Positions 25,033 to 33,573 are shown, counted from the first letter of the stretch. The stretch: DNA of 55,206 nt from Actinobacillus sp. (GCA_020026155.1 JAHHQX010000011.1:1-55206), one strand, 5' to 3'. Notes: a model not told the origin generated them from the letters alone. Program-made: numbers and translations.

Positions 25033-26823
25033 ATGTCAGTGAGTGTCTTTAATCGTTGTTGGGCGAGAGTGATCTTAGAAAGTCTTGTTCGACATGGTGT
25101 AACGCAGTTTTGTATTGCACCCGGATCTCGTTCTACACCGTTGACTTTAGAAGCGGTAGAATTACAAAATCAAAATCGTGCAATTTGTCATACGCATTTT
25201 GATGAACGAGGATTAGGCTTTTTTGCGTTAGGTTTGGCTAAATCTCGCCAAGAGTGTGTTGCTGTGATTGTGACCTCAGGAACAGCTACGGCAAATTTAT
25301 ATCCTGCTATTATTGAAGCGCGTCAAACAAATGTAAATTTAGTGATCCTAACAGCGGATCGTCCGATTGAACTATTGGAATGTGGTGCTAATCAGGCAAT
25401 TTTGCAAGAGAATATGTTTGCAGACTATCCGATTGCGAAAGTGAATTTACCGCGCCCAACGTCTGCATTATCGGCTAGTTGGTTATTGTCTTACCTTGAT
25501 CAAGCGTATCAAAAACAGCACCAAACACCAGGTGTTATTCATATTAATGTTCCTTTACCTGAACCACTTTATGGCGCAGAAGAAGAAAAGATTAACCAGC
25601 ATGAATGGTTTGCGCCAATTCAAGGGTGGCTAGCGCAACGTGAAAGAGAAGTGTGGGTCGAACATCCAGTTAAGAAATATGATGCGGAACCTCATACGGA
25701 TTGGGATGCATGGCGCGCTAAAAAAGGGGTAATTCTTATTGGGCGATTAAGTAAAATTGAATCAGAAGGATTGTCGCAGTGGGCAAATGCAATGGGATGG
25801 ATCGTTATTACCGATGTACAATCAAACGTTCCTCCAATTTTACCGCATGCAGATGTTTGGCTAGGGAATAAAACGGTACTTAAAAAGTTACTTCAAGCTG
25901 ATATTGTTATTCAATTTGGTGGTGGCTTTATTAGTAAACGCGTTAATCAATTCTTGGAAGCTTACAAAGGCGAATACTGGATTGTGGCTGATGGTAATAA
26001 GAATCTTGATCCTTATCACCATGCAAGAACGCGCTTTAATATGAGTATTGCAGCCTGGTTACAAACCCACCCACCAGTCCGCCAAAAACCGTGGCTTTTA
26101 GAACCGCTCGCATTGTCAAAATTCTGTGGTGATTTTATCATGCGTAATCTAGGTGCAGCCTTAAATGAAGCCTCACTTGCTTATAATATTGATAAAGTTT
26201 TACCGAATAATTGTGATCTCTTTTTAGGAAATAGTTTATTTGTTCGTTTAGCCGATGCTTTTGCACGGTTACCTGATGATTGTCGTATTTTTACAAACCG
26301 TGGTGCAAGCGGTATTGATGGGTTAATCGCGACTGCGGCAGGGGTTTCGTTAGGGAGTAACCGTCCTCTTATTGCAATGTTAGGGGACACTTCATTACTT
26401 TATGATTTAAATTCATTAGCGCTTTTACAAAAAGTCGTACAGCCAGTTATCGTATTCGTCATTAATAATAATGGCGGCGCAATTTTCGATATGCTACCTG
26501 TTCGAGAAGATGTGAAAGAAAAATATTATCAAATGCCACATCAATTAGAATTTGCGCAAGCTGCAGCATTGTTTGGCTTAAAATATGCGTTGCCACGCAC
26601 TTGGTCAGATTTAAACTCTGTCCTTCGTCAAGCTTATAAACAACGTGGTGCAACTCTTATCGAATTAAAAGTCCCACCAACAGCGGCAAGCCAGTTCTAT
26701 CGTTACATTCTTAATGAAATTGCGAATGCCGTTATTGGGGACGATAATGATGAAGAGCATGAAACTGTAAATGAACCAGCAGAATCTGAAGTGAAAAAAG
26801 AAGCCCTCGTACCCGAGGAATAA
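25033..26823 (+). CDS. menD: SEPHCHC synthase MenD with acidic C-terminal tail
   Basis: ThDP-dependent enzyme joining isochorismate and 2-oxoglutarate in menaquinone synthesis. It has 596 residues, longer than E. coli MenD (556). N-terminal features are ARVILESLVRHGV, CIAPGSRSTPLT and HFDERGLGFFALG; the ThDP/Mg segment is near GDTSLLYDLNSL...NNNGG. The extra length includes a C-terminal tail of about 30 residues rich in Asp and Glu, which I take to be lineage-specific. AAGGA precedes the ATG. dapB follows after 16 bases; menH, menB, menC and menE are not nearby. Confidence 0.95.
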   Translation: MSVSVFNRCWARVILESLVRHGVTQFCIAPGSRSTPLTLEAVELQNQNRAICHTHFDERGLGFFALGLAKSRQECVAVIVTSGTATANLYPAIIEARQTNVNLVILTADRPIELLECGANQAILQENMFADYPIAKVNLPRPTSALSASWLLSYLDQAYQKQHQTPGVIHINVPLPEPLYGAEEEKINQHEWFAPIQGWLAQREREVWVEHPVKKYDAEPHTDWDAWRAKKGVILIGRLSKIESEGLSQWANAMGWIVITDVQSNVPPILPHADVWLGNKTVLKKLLQADIVIQFGGGFISKRVNQFLEAYKGEYWIVADGNKNLDPYHHARTRFNMSIAAWLQTHPPVRQKPWLLEPLALSKFCGDFIMRNLGAALNEASLAYNIDKVLPNNCDLFLGNSLFVRLADAFARLPDDCRIFTNRGASGIDGLIATAAGVSLGSNRPLIAMLGDTSLLYDLNSLALLQKVVQPVIVFVINNNGGAIFDMLPVREDVKEKYYQMPHQLEFAQAAALFGLKYALPRTWSDLNSVLRQAYKQRGATLIELKVPPTAASQFYRYILNEIANAVIGDDNDEEHETVNEPAESEVKKEALVPEE

Positions 26824-26839
26824 ATATAAAGGAGAGGAT

Positions 26840-27649
26840 ATGTTACGAATTGCAGTAACAGGTGCAAATGGACGTATGGGTCGTCAATTAATCCAAGCAA
26901 TTTTAGAAGATGGAACTGTCAAACTTGGTGCAGCCTTTGTAAGAAAAGGTTCAAGCCTTGTGGGAGCAGATGCTGGGGAATTTGTTGGATTTGGAAAAGC
27001 AGGGATTGCTTTAAGTGATGATCTCGAAGCTGAAAAAGACAATTTTGACGTACTGATTGATTTTACGCGTCCAGCATATTCATTGGAAAACGTTGCTTTT
27101 TGTCAGCAAAATCATAAAAAATTAGTGTTGGGCACTACTGGATTTAGTCCTGAAGATAAAACATTCATTCAAAATGCATCTCAAGATACAGCAATTGTTT
27201 TTGCTGCGAATTTCAGTATTGGTGTAAATTTAGTCTTTAAATTATTAGAAAAAGCCGCTAAAGTCATGGGACCTGATTGTGATATCGAAATTATTGATGC
27301 ACATCATCGCAATAAAGTTGACGCACCATCAGGAACTGCATTAGCCATGGGCGAACATATTGCTAAGGCATTAGGTGTTAATTTAGCTGATCACGCTGTT
27401 TTTGAACGTCACGGTATTATTGGTCCTCGTACACCAGGTGAAATTGGTTTTTCTACTATTCGTGCATCTGATGTAGTAGGAGAACATAGCGTTTGGTTCG
27501 CAGACATTGGTGAACGTGTTGAAATTGCACATAAAGCGTCAAGTCGAATGACATTCGCAAAAGGTGCAGTGCGTGCAGCAAAATGGTTAGCTAACCAGAA
27601 TGTAGGATTATTTGATATGACGAATGTTCTAGGGTTAGATAATCTCTAA
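26840..27649 (+). CDS. dapB: 4-hydroxy-tetrahydrodipicolinate reductase
   Basis: NAD(P)H-dependent reductase in lysine and diaminopimelate synthesis. It has 269 residues (E. coli 273). The nucleotide-binding VTGANGRMGRQL opens the protein, and the catalytic region IIDAHHRNKVDAPSGTA contains the active His and Lys. A strong AAAGGAGAGG ribosome site precedes the ATG. It lies close behind menD and is probably co-transcribed with it. Confidence 0.97.
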   Translation: MLRIAVTGANGRMGRQLIQAILEDGTVKLGAAFVRKGSSLVGADAGEFVGFGKAGIALSDDLEAEKDNFDVLIDFTRPAYSLENVAFCQQNHKKLVLGTTGFSPEDKTFIQNASQDTAIVFAANFSIGVNLVFKLLEKAAKVMGPDCDIEIIDAHHRNKVDAPSGTALAMGEHIAKALGVNLADHAVFERHGIIGPRTPGEIGFSTIRASDVVGEHSVWFADIGERVEIAHKASSRMTFAKGAVRAAKWLANQNVGLFDMTNVLGLDNL

Positions 27650-27687
27650 CCAAGTTGCGGATAACAGCAATTAGAGCGATAAGTGGA

Positions 27688-27757
27688 CTAGGCAAAAAAC
27701 TGTGATAATATGCCTAGAAATAATAAGGATAAACTTTTACTATAGATGTAGTTTATC
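27688..27757 (+). promoter_or_regulatory. trxA promoter and structured leader
   Basis: An extended -10, TGTGATAAT (27701-27709), lies inside a 7-bp inverted repeat CTAGGCA / TGCCTAG (27688-27694, 27711-27717). Just downstream, an 8-bp perfect repeat GATAAACT / AGTTTATC (27728-27735, 27750-27757) would form a hairpin in the trxA leader. The first fits an operator over the promoter, the second an mRNA stem. Confidence 0.45.
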
Positions 27758-27786
27758 AAATGTAATGACAACAAAGAGAGGATAGT

Positions 27787-28110
27787 ATGAGTCAAGTTTA
27801 TCACACAAGTGACGCGACCTTTAATGCGGATGTTTTAGAATCTAAGGTACCAGTATTATTAGATTTCTGGGCTCCTTGGTGTTCTCCTTGCCGTATGATT
27901 GGTCCAATGTTAGAAGAATTAGCACAAGAATATGGCGATAAAGTAAAAATTGTAAAATTGAATATTGATGAAAACCAACAAGTTGCTGCACAATATGGCG
28001 TACGCAGTATTCCTACTTTAATCATGTTTAAAGATGGACAAGCAAAAGCAACTCAAGTTGGTGCATTACCAAAAAATCAATTAGCAGAATTTATTTCAAA
28101 AAATAGCTAA
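27787..28110 (+). CDS. trxA: thioredoxin with WCSPC active site
   Basis: Small cytoplasmic disulfide reductase of 107 residues, the usual TrxA length. Trp28, Asp26, the cis-proline loop RSIPT and the closing KNQLAEFI helix are all typical. The active site reads W31-C32-S33-P34-C35, with Ser in place of the near-universal Gly (WCGPC). AGAGGA precedes the ATG. It is a single gene with its own terminator. It could be a specialised paralogue if another trxA exists elsewhere. Confidence 0.93.
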   Translation: MSQVYHTSDATFNADVLESKVPVLLDFWAPWCSPCRMIGPMLEELAQEYGDKVKIVKLNIDENQQVAAQYGVRSIPTLIMFKDGQAKATQVGALPKNQLAEFISKNS

Positions 28111-28128
28111 TTAACCAGATAAACAGAG

Positions 28129-28157
28129 AAAGGCTACTATAACGGTAGCCTTTTTTA
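28129..28157 (+). terminator. trxA terminator
   Basis: Stem AGGCTAC / GTAGCCT with a 7-base loop and six T, about 20 bases after the trxA stop. Confidence 0.92.
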
Positions 28158-28160
28158 TGT

Positions 28161-29093
28161 TTAGCCCTGATTAGATAGGAAAGAGATAACCTCTTCACGT
28201 TTAGGAATAGAGGGTTGCGCGCCAAAACGTGTTACACTAATGGCGGCGGCTGCTTGTCCAAAACGGATAGCATCGGGGATAAGCTGGTCCTCTAGTAACG
28301 CTACCAGAAAACCAGCATTAAAGGTATCGCCAGCGGCAGTAGTATCAACCGCCTCAACACGGAATCCCGTGATAAGCGCCTGTTCGCCATTACGACTAAA
28401 ATATACCCCTTTTTTACCAAGGGTGATCAACACACATTTGACACCGCGCTGGTGTAAAATATCTGCTGCTTGTTGTGCACTTGCCATATCTGTTACTTGA
28501 ATTCCCGTCAGAATTTCAGCTTCCGTTTCATTTGGCGTAATAATATCAATATATTGGTAAAGTTCTAAAGGCAACTCATAAGCGGGTGCTGGATTTAATA
28601 CCACTAAAGTTTGACGTGTTTTAGCTAATTTTGCGGCAGCTAAAATAGTAGATAGCGGAGTTTCTAATTGCATTAATAAGCAATCAGTGTTCAACAGCGG
28701 ATCGCGATGGGCAGTAAGATATTTTTCATCCACACAATCATTTGCACCACCTGCAATGACGATACTGTTTTCACCTGTTTTAGAAACTTGAATAAAAGCA
28801 ACGCCAGTCGCAGTATCAGGTAATACTTCTAGATGATCAACGTTTAATCCTTCATTACGTAACGCAGATTTAATAGGGCGACCAAAATTATCGTTACCTA
28901 CACATCCTAAAAAGTGTACGTCTAATGTTGGGGATTTAATACGGGCTGCCGCAACGGCTTGATTAGCACCTTTTCCCCCATACACAGTTTTATAGGAATG
29001 GGCTTTGAGTGTTTCACCCGGTTTTAAAAAATATGAGGTTTGCAGTACGTGATCAACATTAACACTACCAAGAATTGTTAAGCGTTTATTCAT
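28161..29093 (-). CDS. rbsK: ribokinase
   Basis: PfkB-family sugar kinase phosphorylating ribose at O5. It has 310 residues (E. coli 309). The substrate block GSVNVDHVLQT, the KTVYGGKGANQAVAAAR motif and the C-terminal TTAAGDTFNAGFL with the catalytic Asp are all present. No rbs transporter or regulator is adjacent, so it stands alone. It is convergent with trxA, with only 4 bases between terminator and stop. A close relative such as another PfkB nucleoside or sugar kinase cannot be excluded, but RbsK fits best. Confidence 0.92.
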   Translation of the reverse strand: MNKRLTILGSVNVDHVLQTSYFLKPGETLKAHSYKTVYGGKGANQAVAAARIKSPTLDVHFLGCVGNDNFGRPIKSALRNEGLNVDHLEVLPDTATGVAFIQVSKTGENSIVIAGGANDCVDEKYLTAHRDPLLNTDCLLMQLETPLSTILAAAKLAKTRQTLVVLNPAPAYELPLELYQYIDIITPNETEAEILTGIQVTDMASAQQAADILHQRGVKCVLITLGKKGVYFSRNGEQALITGFRVEAVDTTAAGDTFNAGFLVALLEDQLIPDAIRFGQAAAAISVTRFGAQPSIPKREEVISFLSNQG

Positions 29094-29169
29094 TTATACA
29101 CCTTTAATAGATTAAACAGTGGGAACAGTTTAACAAACTGAGCAAATTTTTAAATGCGAATTGGACAAA

Positions 29170-29200
29170 ATAAAAAAGCGGTGAAAATTATTTCACCGCT
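29170..29200 (-). terminator. dnaKJ terminator
   Basis: Perfect 10-bp stem AGCGGTGAAA / TTTCACCGCT with a four-base loop (29177-29200). Read on the minus strand it is followed by a T6 run. It lies only 5 bases past the alternative-frame stop described at 29206 but 94 bases past the annotated dnaJ stop. Confidence 0.88.
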
Positions 29201-29205
29201 CAGGA

Positions 29206-29316
29206 TTAATGATTAAATTTTTGTTTCAAATAATTAATTCCGCTTTTAATCCACTCAGAAACAGAATGGGGTCTTGTTTCATCATCAAGATCTGTTACTT
29301 CATGAATTTTACTGCT
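29206..29316 (-). other. out-of-frame continuation of dnaJ C-terminus
   Basis: In the -1 frame relative to dnaJ, 36 sense codons run from the CCCAAAA tract (29316-29322) to TAA at 29206-29208. They encode an acidic segment followed by SVSEWIKSGINYLKQKF, which is amphipathic and reminiscent of the FFDGVKKFF tail of other DnaJ proteins. The segment ends right at the operon terminator. One extra A in the tract would fuse it to DnaJ, giving 405 residues. Confidence 0.5.
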
Positions 29317-30422
29317 TTTGGGCTGTTTTTCTCCAAATTTAAGCTATCAGCGAATTTTTGTAACAATTCTTTTTGTTCTTCTGTTAAATCTACAGGTGTT
29401 TCTACATTAATGTGGCAGATAAGGTTACCCGCAGTACCATGGGCTGGTGTAATACCTTTACCTGCTAAACGTAGCATTTTACCCGTTTGTGTACCTGCTG
29501 GAATCTTAATTTTAACTGGACCGCCAGTTAAAGTAGGCACTTCAACAGAACCACCAAGCGCGGCTAATGACATAGATACATCAACAACGGTATGTAAGTC
29601 ATTACCATCACGTTCAAAGGTAGCATTTGGTAAGACATGAATAAAGATATAAAGATCGCCATTTGGTGCACCATTTTCGCCAGCTGCACCTTTACCAGCC
29701 AAACGTAGGCGACTACCATTATCCACCCCAGCAGGAATTGTTACTGCCAAAGTTTCTGTTTTTTGAACGCGACCTTCGCCGTGGCATTCTTTACATGGAT
29801 TTTCAATTTTCTTACCTGTACCATGACAAGTAGGGCATGTTTCTTCTGAAACAAAGAATCCTTGTTGGCGATGTACCGTTCCCATGCCATGACAAGTAGG
29901 ACAAGTTTCAACTTTAGAATCGCCTTCAGCACCTGTACCGTGGCAATGATCACATTCAACCCAAGTGCGCAATGTAATGTTTTTCTTCGTACCTGTCGCA
30001 GCTTCTTCTAGAGTGATATCTAAATCATATCGTAGATCTTCGCCACGTCGTGCACGCGGTTGACTTTGAGCGCGTCCGCGACCGCGGCCACCAAACATAT
30101 CACCAAAAATATCACCGAACATATCGCCGAAATCAGCTTGAGAGAAACCGCCAAAACCGCCGAAACCGCCAGCACCTTGGCCACCGAAACCGCCTTGTTC
30201 AAAAGCTTGATGACCATACTGATCGTAGGCTTTTCGTTTTTCGGGATCAGATAAAATTTCGTATGCCTCGTTAGCTTCTTTAAATTTTTCTTCGCTTTCT
30301 TTATCACCTTGAGTTCGATCTGGGTGATATTTCATGGCTAGGCGTTTATAGGCACGTTTAATTTCTTTTTCATCAGCCCCTTTGGATAAGCCTAGCACTT
30401 CATAATAATCTCGTTTCGCCAT
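29295..30422 (-). CDS. dnaJ: chaperone protein DnaJ, possibly with altered C-terminus
   Basis: Hsp40 co-chaperone that stimulates the DnaK ATPase and delivers substrates. It has 375 residues. The J-domain (residues 1-70) has the HPD motif in YHPDRTQGD; a long Gly/Phe region follows (about 72-115), then four CxxCxGxG zinc repeats (about 142-205) and the substrate domains. The last residues, AVKFMK, do not look like a normal end, and the expected tail seems to lie in another frame (see 29206-29316). It follows dnaK by 121 bases. Confidence 0.95.
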   Translation of the reverse strand: MAKRDYYEVLGLSKGADEKEIKRAYKRLAMKYHPDRTQGDKESEEKFKEANEAYEILSDPEKRKAYDQYGHQAFEQGGFGGQGAGGFGGFGGFSQADFGDMFGDIFGDMFGGRGRGRAQSQPRARRGEDLRYDLDITLEEAATGTKKNITLRTWVECDHCHGTGAEGDSKVETCPTCHGMGTVHRQQGFFVSEETCPTCHGTGKKIENPCKECHGEGRVQKTETLAVTIPAGVDNGSRLRLAGKGAAGENGAPNGDLYIFIHVLPNATFERDGNDLHTVVDVSMSLAALGGSVEVPTLTGGPVKIKIPAGTQTGKMLRLAGKGITPAHGTAGNLICHINVETPVDLTEEQKELLQKFADSLNLEKNSPKAVKFMK

Positions 30423-30503
30423 AATGTGTATTCTCTTTATTAAGTGTTATAAATGTGAATATTCACTCAAAGGACTTATTTGCTAAATAGTGCTTAATAG
30501 TGG

Positions 30504-30530
30504 AAAAGGGCGTATTGCTACGCCCTTAAG
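30504..30530 (-). promoter_or_regulatory. dnaK-dnaJ intercistronic hairpin
   Basis: A perfect 9-bp stem AAGGGCGTA / TACGCCCTT around TTGC, located 16 bases after the dnaK stop. The following T run on the minus strand is short (TTTT), so it may be a partial terminator or an RNA-stabilising stem that lowers dnaJ relative to dnaK. Confidence 0.6.
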
Positions 30531-30543
30531 TGGAAGTTTTAAA

Positions 30544-32457
30544 TTATTTATCTACTTCTTCAAATTCTGCATCTTCGACGCCGTCATCTTTTTTAGAACT
30601 ACTGTTTTGTTGTGGTTCAGATTGCGGTTGAGCCTGTTGAGCAGCTTGAACGAGTTTTTCAGAAACTTGAATTAAAGCTTGAACTTTTGCATCAATATCT
30701 GCTTTGTCTTCGCCTTTAGCAGCGGTTTCAAGATCTGCAACTGCTTTTTCAATTGCTTCTTTATCAGATGCTGCAAGTTTATCACCAGCTTCGCTTAATT
30801 GTTTGCGAGTTGCATGGATTAAGTGATCTGCTTGGTTACGAGCTTGAACAAGTTCTTCAAATTTACGGTCAGCTTCTGCATTTGCTTCTGCATCACGAAT
30901 CATTTTTTCAATATCTGCTTCGCTTAAACCAGAAGATGCTTTAATGGTAATTTTTTGTTCTTTACCAGTTGCTTTATCTTTAGCTGAAACGTGAATGATA
31001 CCATCCGCATCGATATCGAAAGTTACTTCGATTTGTGGAACACCACGTGGAGCTGGTTGGATACCTTCAAGGTTAAATTGACCTAAAGATTTATCTTCAG
31101 AAGCACGTTTACGTTCACCTTGTAACACATGAATAGTTACAGCACTTTGGTTATCTTCCGCAGTTGAGAACACTTGTGATTTTTTAGTTGGGATAGTGGT
31201 ATTTTTTTCGATTAATGGAGTCATCACACCACCCATGGTTTCGATACCAAGTGAAAGTGGAGTAACGTCTAGTAATAATACGTCGTTAACATCACCAGTT
31301 AACACACCACCTTGAACTGCTGCACCGATAGCTACAGCCTCATCAGGGTTCACATCTTTACGCGGAGCTTTACCGAAGAAGTTTTTAACAGTTTCTTGTA
31401 CAAGTGGCATACGAGTTTGACCACCAACAAGTAATACTTCATCGATTTCAGAAGCGCTTAATTTCGCATCTTCTAATGCTTTTTTAACAGGTTCTAAAGA
31501 ACGTTGAACAAGATCTTCTACTAAAGATTCAAGTTTCGCACGAGTTAATTTAATGTTTAAGTGTTTTGGACCAGTTGCATCAGCAGTGATATACGGTAAG
31601 TTGATATCAGTTTGTTGTGCTGAAGAAAGTTCAATTTTCGCTTTTTCTGCAGCTTCTTTTAAACGTTGCATTGCAAGTGGGTCGTTGCGAAGATCAACAC
31701 CTTGTTCTTTTTTGAATTCATCTACTAAGTAGTTGATGATACGAGTATCGAAGTCTTCACCACCTAAGTGAGTATCACCATTGGTTGCTAATACTTCGAA
31801 AGTTTTATCACCTTTATCATTATCAATTTCGATGATAGAGAAGTCGAATGTACCACCACCTAAGTCGTATACTGCGATTGTATGGTTACCTTTATCTTTA
31901 TCTAAACCATAAGCAAGAGCAGCAGCAGTTGGTTCGTTGATAATACGACGAACTTCAAGACCTGCGATACGACCAGCATCTTTAGTTGCTTGACGTTGAG
32001 CATCGTTAAAGTATGCAGGAACAGTGATTACAGCTTCAGTCACTTCTTCACCTAAGAATTCTTCTGCTGTTTTTTTCATTTTTTTCAATACTTCAGCAGA
32101 AACTTGTGGCGGAGCCATTTTCTTTTCTTTGCCTTCAAATTCAACTTCTACCCATGCATCGCCGTTAGGTGCATCGATAATTTTGTAAGGCATAATGCTA
32201 ATATCACGTTGAACTTCAGGATCATCAAAACGACGACCAATTAAACGTTTGATAGCAAATAATGTATTTTTAGGGTTGGTTACAGCTTGGCGTTTAGCAG
32301 GTTGACCAACTAAGATTTCGCCGTCTTTAGTGTAAGCGACCACAGAAGGAGTTGTACGATCGCCTTCTGCATTTTCAATAACACGTGGTTTGTCGCCGTC
32401 CATTACAGCAACACATGAGTTAGTTGTACCTAAGTCAATACCAATGATTTTTCCCAT
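30544..32457 (-). CDS. dnaK: chaperone protein DnaK
   Basis: Hsp70 chaperone, 637 residues (E. coli 638). The nucleotide-binding domain opens with IGIDLGTTNSCVAVMDG; YDLGGGTFDFSIIEI and the linker DVLLLDVTPLSLGIETMGG are intact. The C-terminus ends in the acidic DAEFEEVDK EEVD-like motif. AAGGAG precedes the ATG at 32457. Two heat-shock promoters lie upstream. The pair dnaK-dnaJ forms the operon; grpE is not adjacent. Confidence 0.98.
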   Translation of the reverse strand: MGKIIGIDLGTTNSCVAVMDGDKPRVIENAEGDRTTPSVVAYTKDGEILVGQPAKRQAVTNPKNTLFAIKRLIGRRFDDPEVQRDISIMPYKIIDAPNGDAWVEVEFEGKEKKMAPPQVSAEVLKKMKKTAEEFLGEEVTEAVITVPAYFNDAQRQATKDAGRIAGLEVRRIINEPTAAALAYGLDKDKGNHTIAVYDLGGGTFDFSIIEIDNDKGDKTFEVLATNGDTHLGGEDFDTRIINYLVDEFKKEQGVDLRNDPLAMQRLKEAAEKAKIELSSAQQTDINLPYITADATGPKHLNIKLTRAKLESLVEDLVQRSLEPVKKALEDAKLSASEIDEVLLVGGQTRMPLVQETVKNFFGKAPRKDVNPDEAVAIGAAVQGGVLTGDVNDVLLLDVTPLSLGIETMGGVMTPLIEKNTTIPTKKSQVFSTAEDNQSAVTIHVLQGERKRASEDKSLGQFNLEGIQPAPRGVPQIEVTFDIDADGIIHVSAKDKATGKEQKITIKASSGLSEADIEKMIRDAEANAEADRKFEELVQARNQADHLIHATRKQLSEAGDKLAASDKEAIEKAVADLETAAKGEDKADIDAKVQALIQVSEKLVQAAQQAQPQSEPQQNSSSKKDDGVEDAEFEEVDK

Positions 32458-32503
32458 TGTTTTTCTCCTTGTTAGAATTCGTTATGAGCTTGGTTTCTCT
32501 CTA

Positions 32504-32531
32504 AGATTGGGGAAAGAATGTTTTTTTCAAG
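32504..32531 (-). promoter_or_regulatory. sigma-32 promoter of dnaK, proximal
   Basis: On the minus strand CTTGAAA (32531-32525), a 12-base spacer, then CCCCAATCT (32512-32504) match the heat-shock consensus (CTTGAAA, CCCCATNT) closely. The start would be near 32497, giving a leader of about 40 bases. Confidence 0.85.
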
Positions 32532-32597
32532 TGGATATTGCATAAATTCCACGTTACGACATCTCTCTTTTCTAATAACCCCGCTACGATTGCTACA

Positions 32598-32626
32598 TAA
32601 ATGAGAACAAAAAAATGAATTTCAAG
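32598..32626 (-). promoter_or_regulatory. sigma-32 promoter of dnaK, distal
   Basis: On the minus strand CTTGAAA (32626-32620), a 14-base spacer, then CTCATTTA (32605-32598). The -35 is perfect and the -10 partial. It lies about 94 bases upstream of the proximal promoter, so dnaK appears to have two tandem heat-shock promoters, as in E. coli. Confidence 0.65.
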
Positions 32627-32707
32627 GGGAAAAAATAAAAATTTTCATAATAATTTGTAAAAATAAGGAAAAAACGATCAAAAGTAGAAATTCTTGATGA
32701 AAATTAA

Positions 32708-32736
32708 GACGCCCTGAGTATCGACAAATTTTATGC
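32708..32736 (+). repeat. dispersed palindromic element, copy 5 (degenerate left half)
   Basis: GACGCCCTGAGTATCG followed by ACAAATTTTATGC. It shares the arm start, the TCG and the loop word ending TTTATGC, but is the most degenerate copy and has no right arm. Confidence 0.4.
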
Positions 32737-32740
32737 AACA

Positions 32741-32776
32741 TAAAAAAATCCCTCATTAAAGGATAAAATGAGGGAT
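32741..32776 (-). terminator. terminator of the 111-residue gene
   Basis: Perfect stem ATCCCTCATT / AATGAGGGAT (32748-32757, 32767-32776). On the minus strand a T7 run follows, 37 bases after the stop of the gene at 32813. Confidence 0.88.
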
Positions 32777-32812
32777 AAAATTAACTAATTTACAAACAGA
32801 CAGGAATTATAT

Positions 32813-33148
32813 TTAAATACAACCTCCGCAGCTTCCACACCGCCAATCTTCTTTATTAACGGCACGATAAAAGGCACGGAAATTCTCTTCTTCCAAAGGG
32901 ATATTAGATTGAATAAAGACATCTGATAGCCATTCCATATTTTCTACGATCCATTCATCTTCGTCTAAGCCCTCTAAAAAGAGTTCATCGTCTGGATCCA
33001 TAAAATTATAAATTCCCTTTGTACCCATATCTTTTTCAGCGCGTGGCTCTGGTAACACCAAAGGCAAGCCTTCATATTCAATTTCCCAATGCCCTAAACA
33101 TAAAGTATTGCCTTTCGATGTCCAATTTGCGTGAAAAGGATTTTCCAT
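32813..33148 (-). CDS. acidic protein of unknown function with CGSCGGC tail
   Basis: A 111-residue, soluble, strongly acidic protein without signal peptide. The N-terminal half includes WTSKGNTLCLGHWEIEYEG and a LVLPEPRAEKDMGT segment; the middle is Asp/Glu-rich. It ends in Cys104, Cys107 and Cys110 (CGSCGGC plus one Ile), which could bind a metal or form disulfides. Family not recognised, but codon use and compact transcription unit look genuine. It is monocistronic, upstream of dnaK on the same strand, and ends at its own terminator. Confidence 0.75.
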   Translation of the reverse strand: MENPFHANWTSKGNTLCLGHWEIEYEGLPLVLPEPRAEKDMGTKGIYNFMDPDDELFLEGLDEDEWIVENMEWLSDVFIQSNIPLEEENFRAFYRAVNKEDWRCGSCGGCI

Positions 33149-33483
33149 TTTAGCACCTCATTTCTATCCATAACTATTTTGTAAAAAAAATGTTAAATTT
33201 GTGGTGATTTTACGCTCATTAAAAAATCTTGCAATCAATAAAGAAACATTTTTAATACAGCAAATAGGAAAAGGGCAAAAAATAAAAGTAAATGAATTGT
33301 TACAACTCAAGAGAAATTTTGGACGTATTCTGAAAAATTTTGTAGGGAAATGCTTTAAGGAAGTCGCAATAGGAAGAAGGGCAAAGATAGCAAATTATTT
33401 TATAAAAGATAAAGTAAGGAAATGATAAGAGAGAAATACAAAAGTTAAGATAACTGATTGAGTTCAAAAATTATTTTTGAAAG
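33149..33483. other. AT-rich gap without recognised feature
   Basis: This 335-base gap between the CGSCGGC protein and tRNA-Ser has a 74-codon forward reading frame (33201-33425), very Lys-rich and without a ribosome site or recognisable domain. I see nothing convincing in it. Confidence 0.4.
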
Positions 33484-33573
33484 TGGCGGTGAGAGGGGGA
33501 TTCGAACCCCCGATGCGCTTTCGCACATACACGCTTTCCAGGCGTGCTCCTTCAACCACTCGGACATCTCACC
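33484..33573 (-). tRNA. tRNA-Ser (anticodon GGA)
   Basis: Read on the minus strand, the 90-base gene starts GGTGAGATGTCCGAGTGG and ends CTCACC plus G and an encoded CCA. The acceptor stem GGTGAGA pairs with TCTCACC, the anticodon loop reads CTGGAAA with anticodon GGA, the long variable arm (GTGCGAAAGCGCA type) is typical of class II tRNA-Ser, and the T loop is TTCGAAT. Confidence 0.96.
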
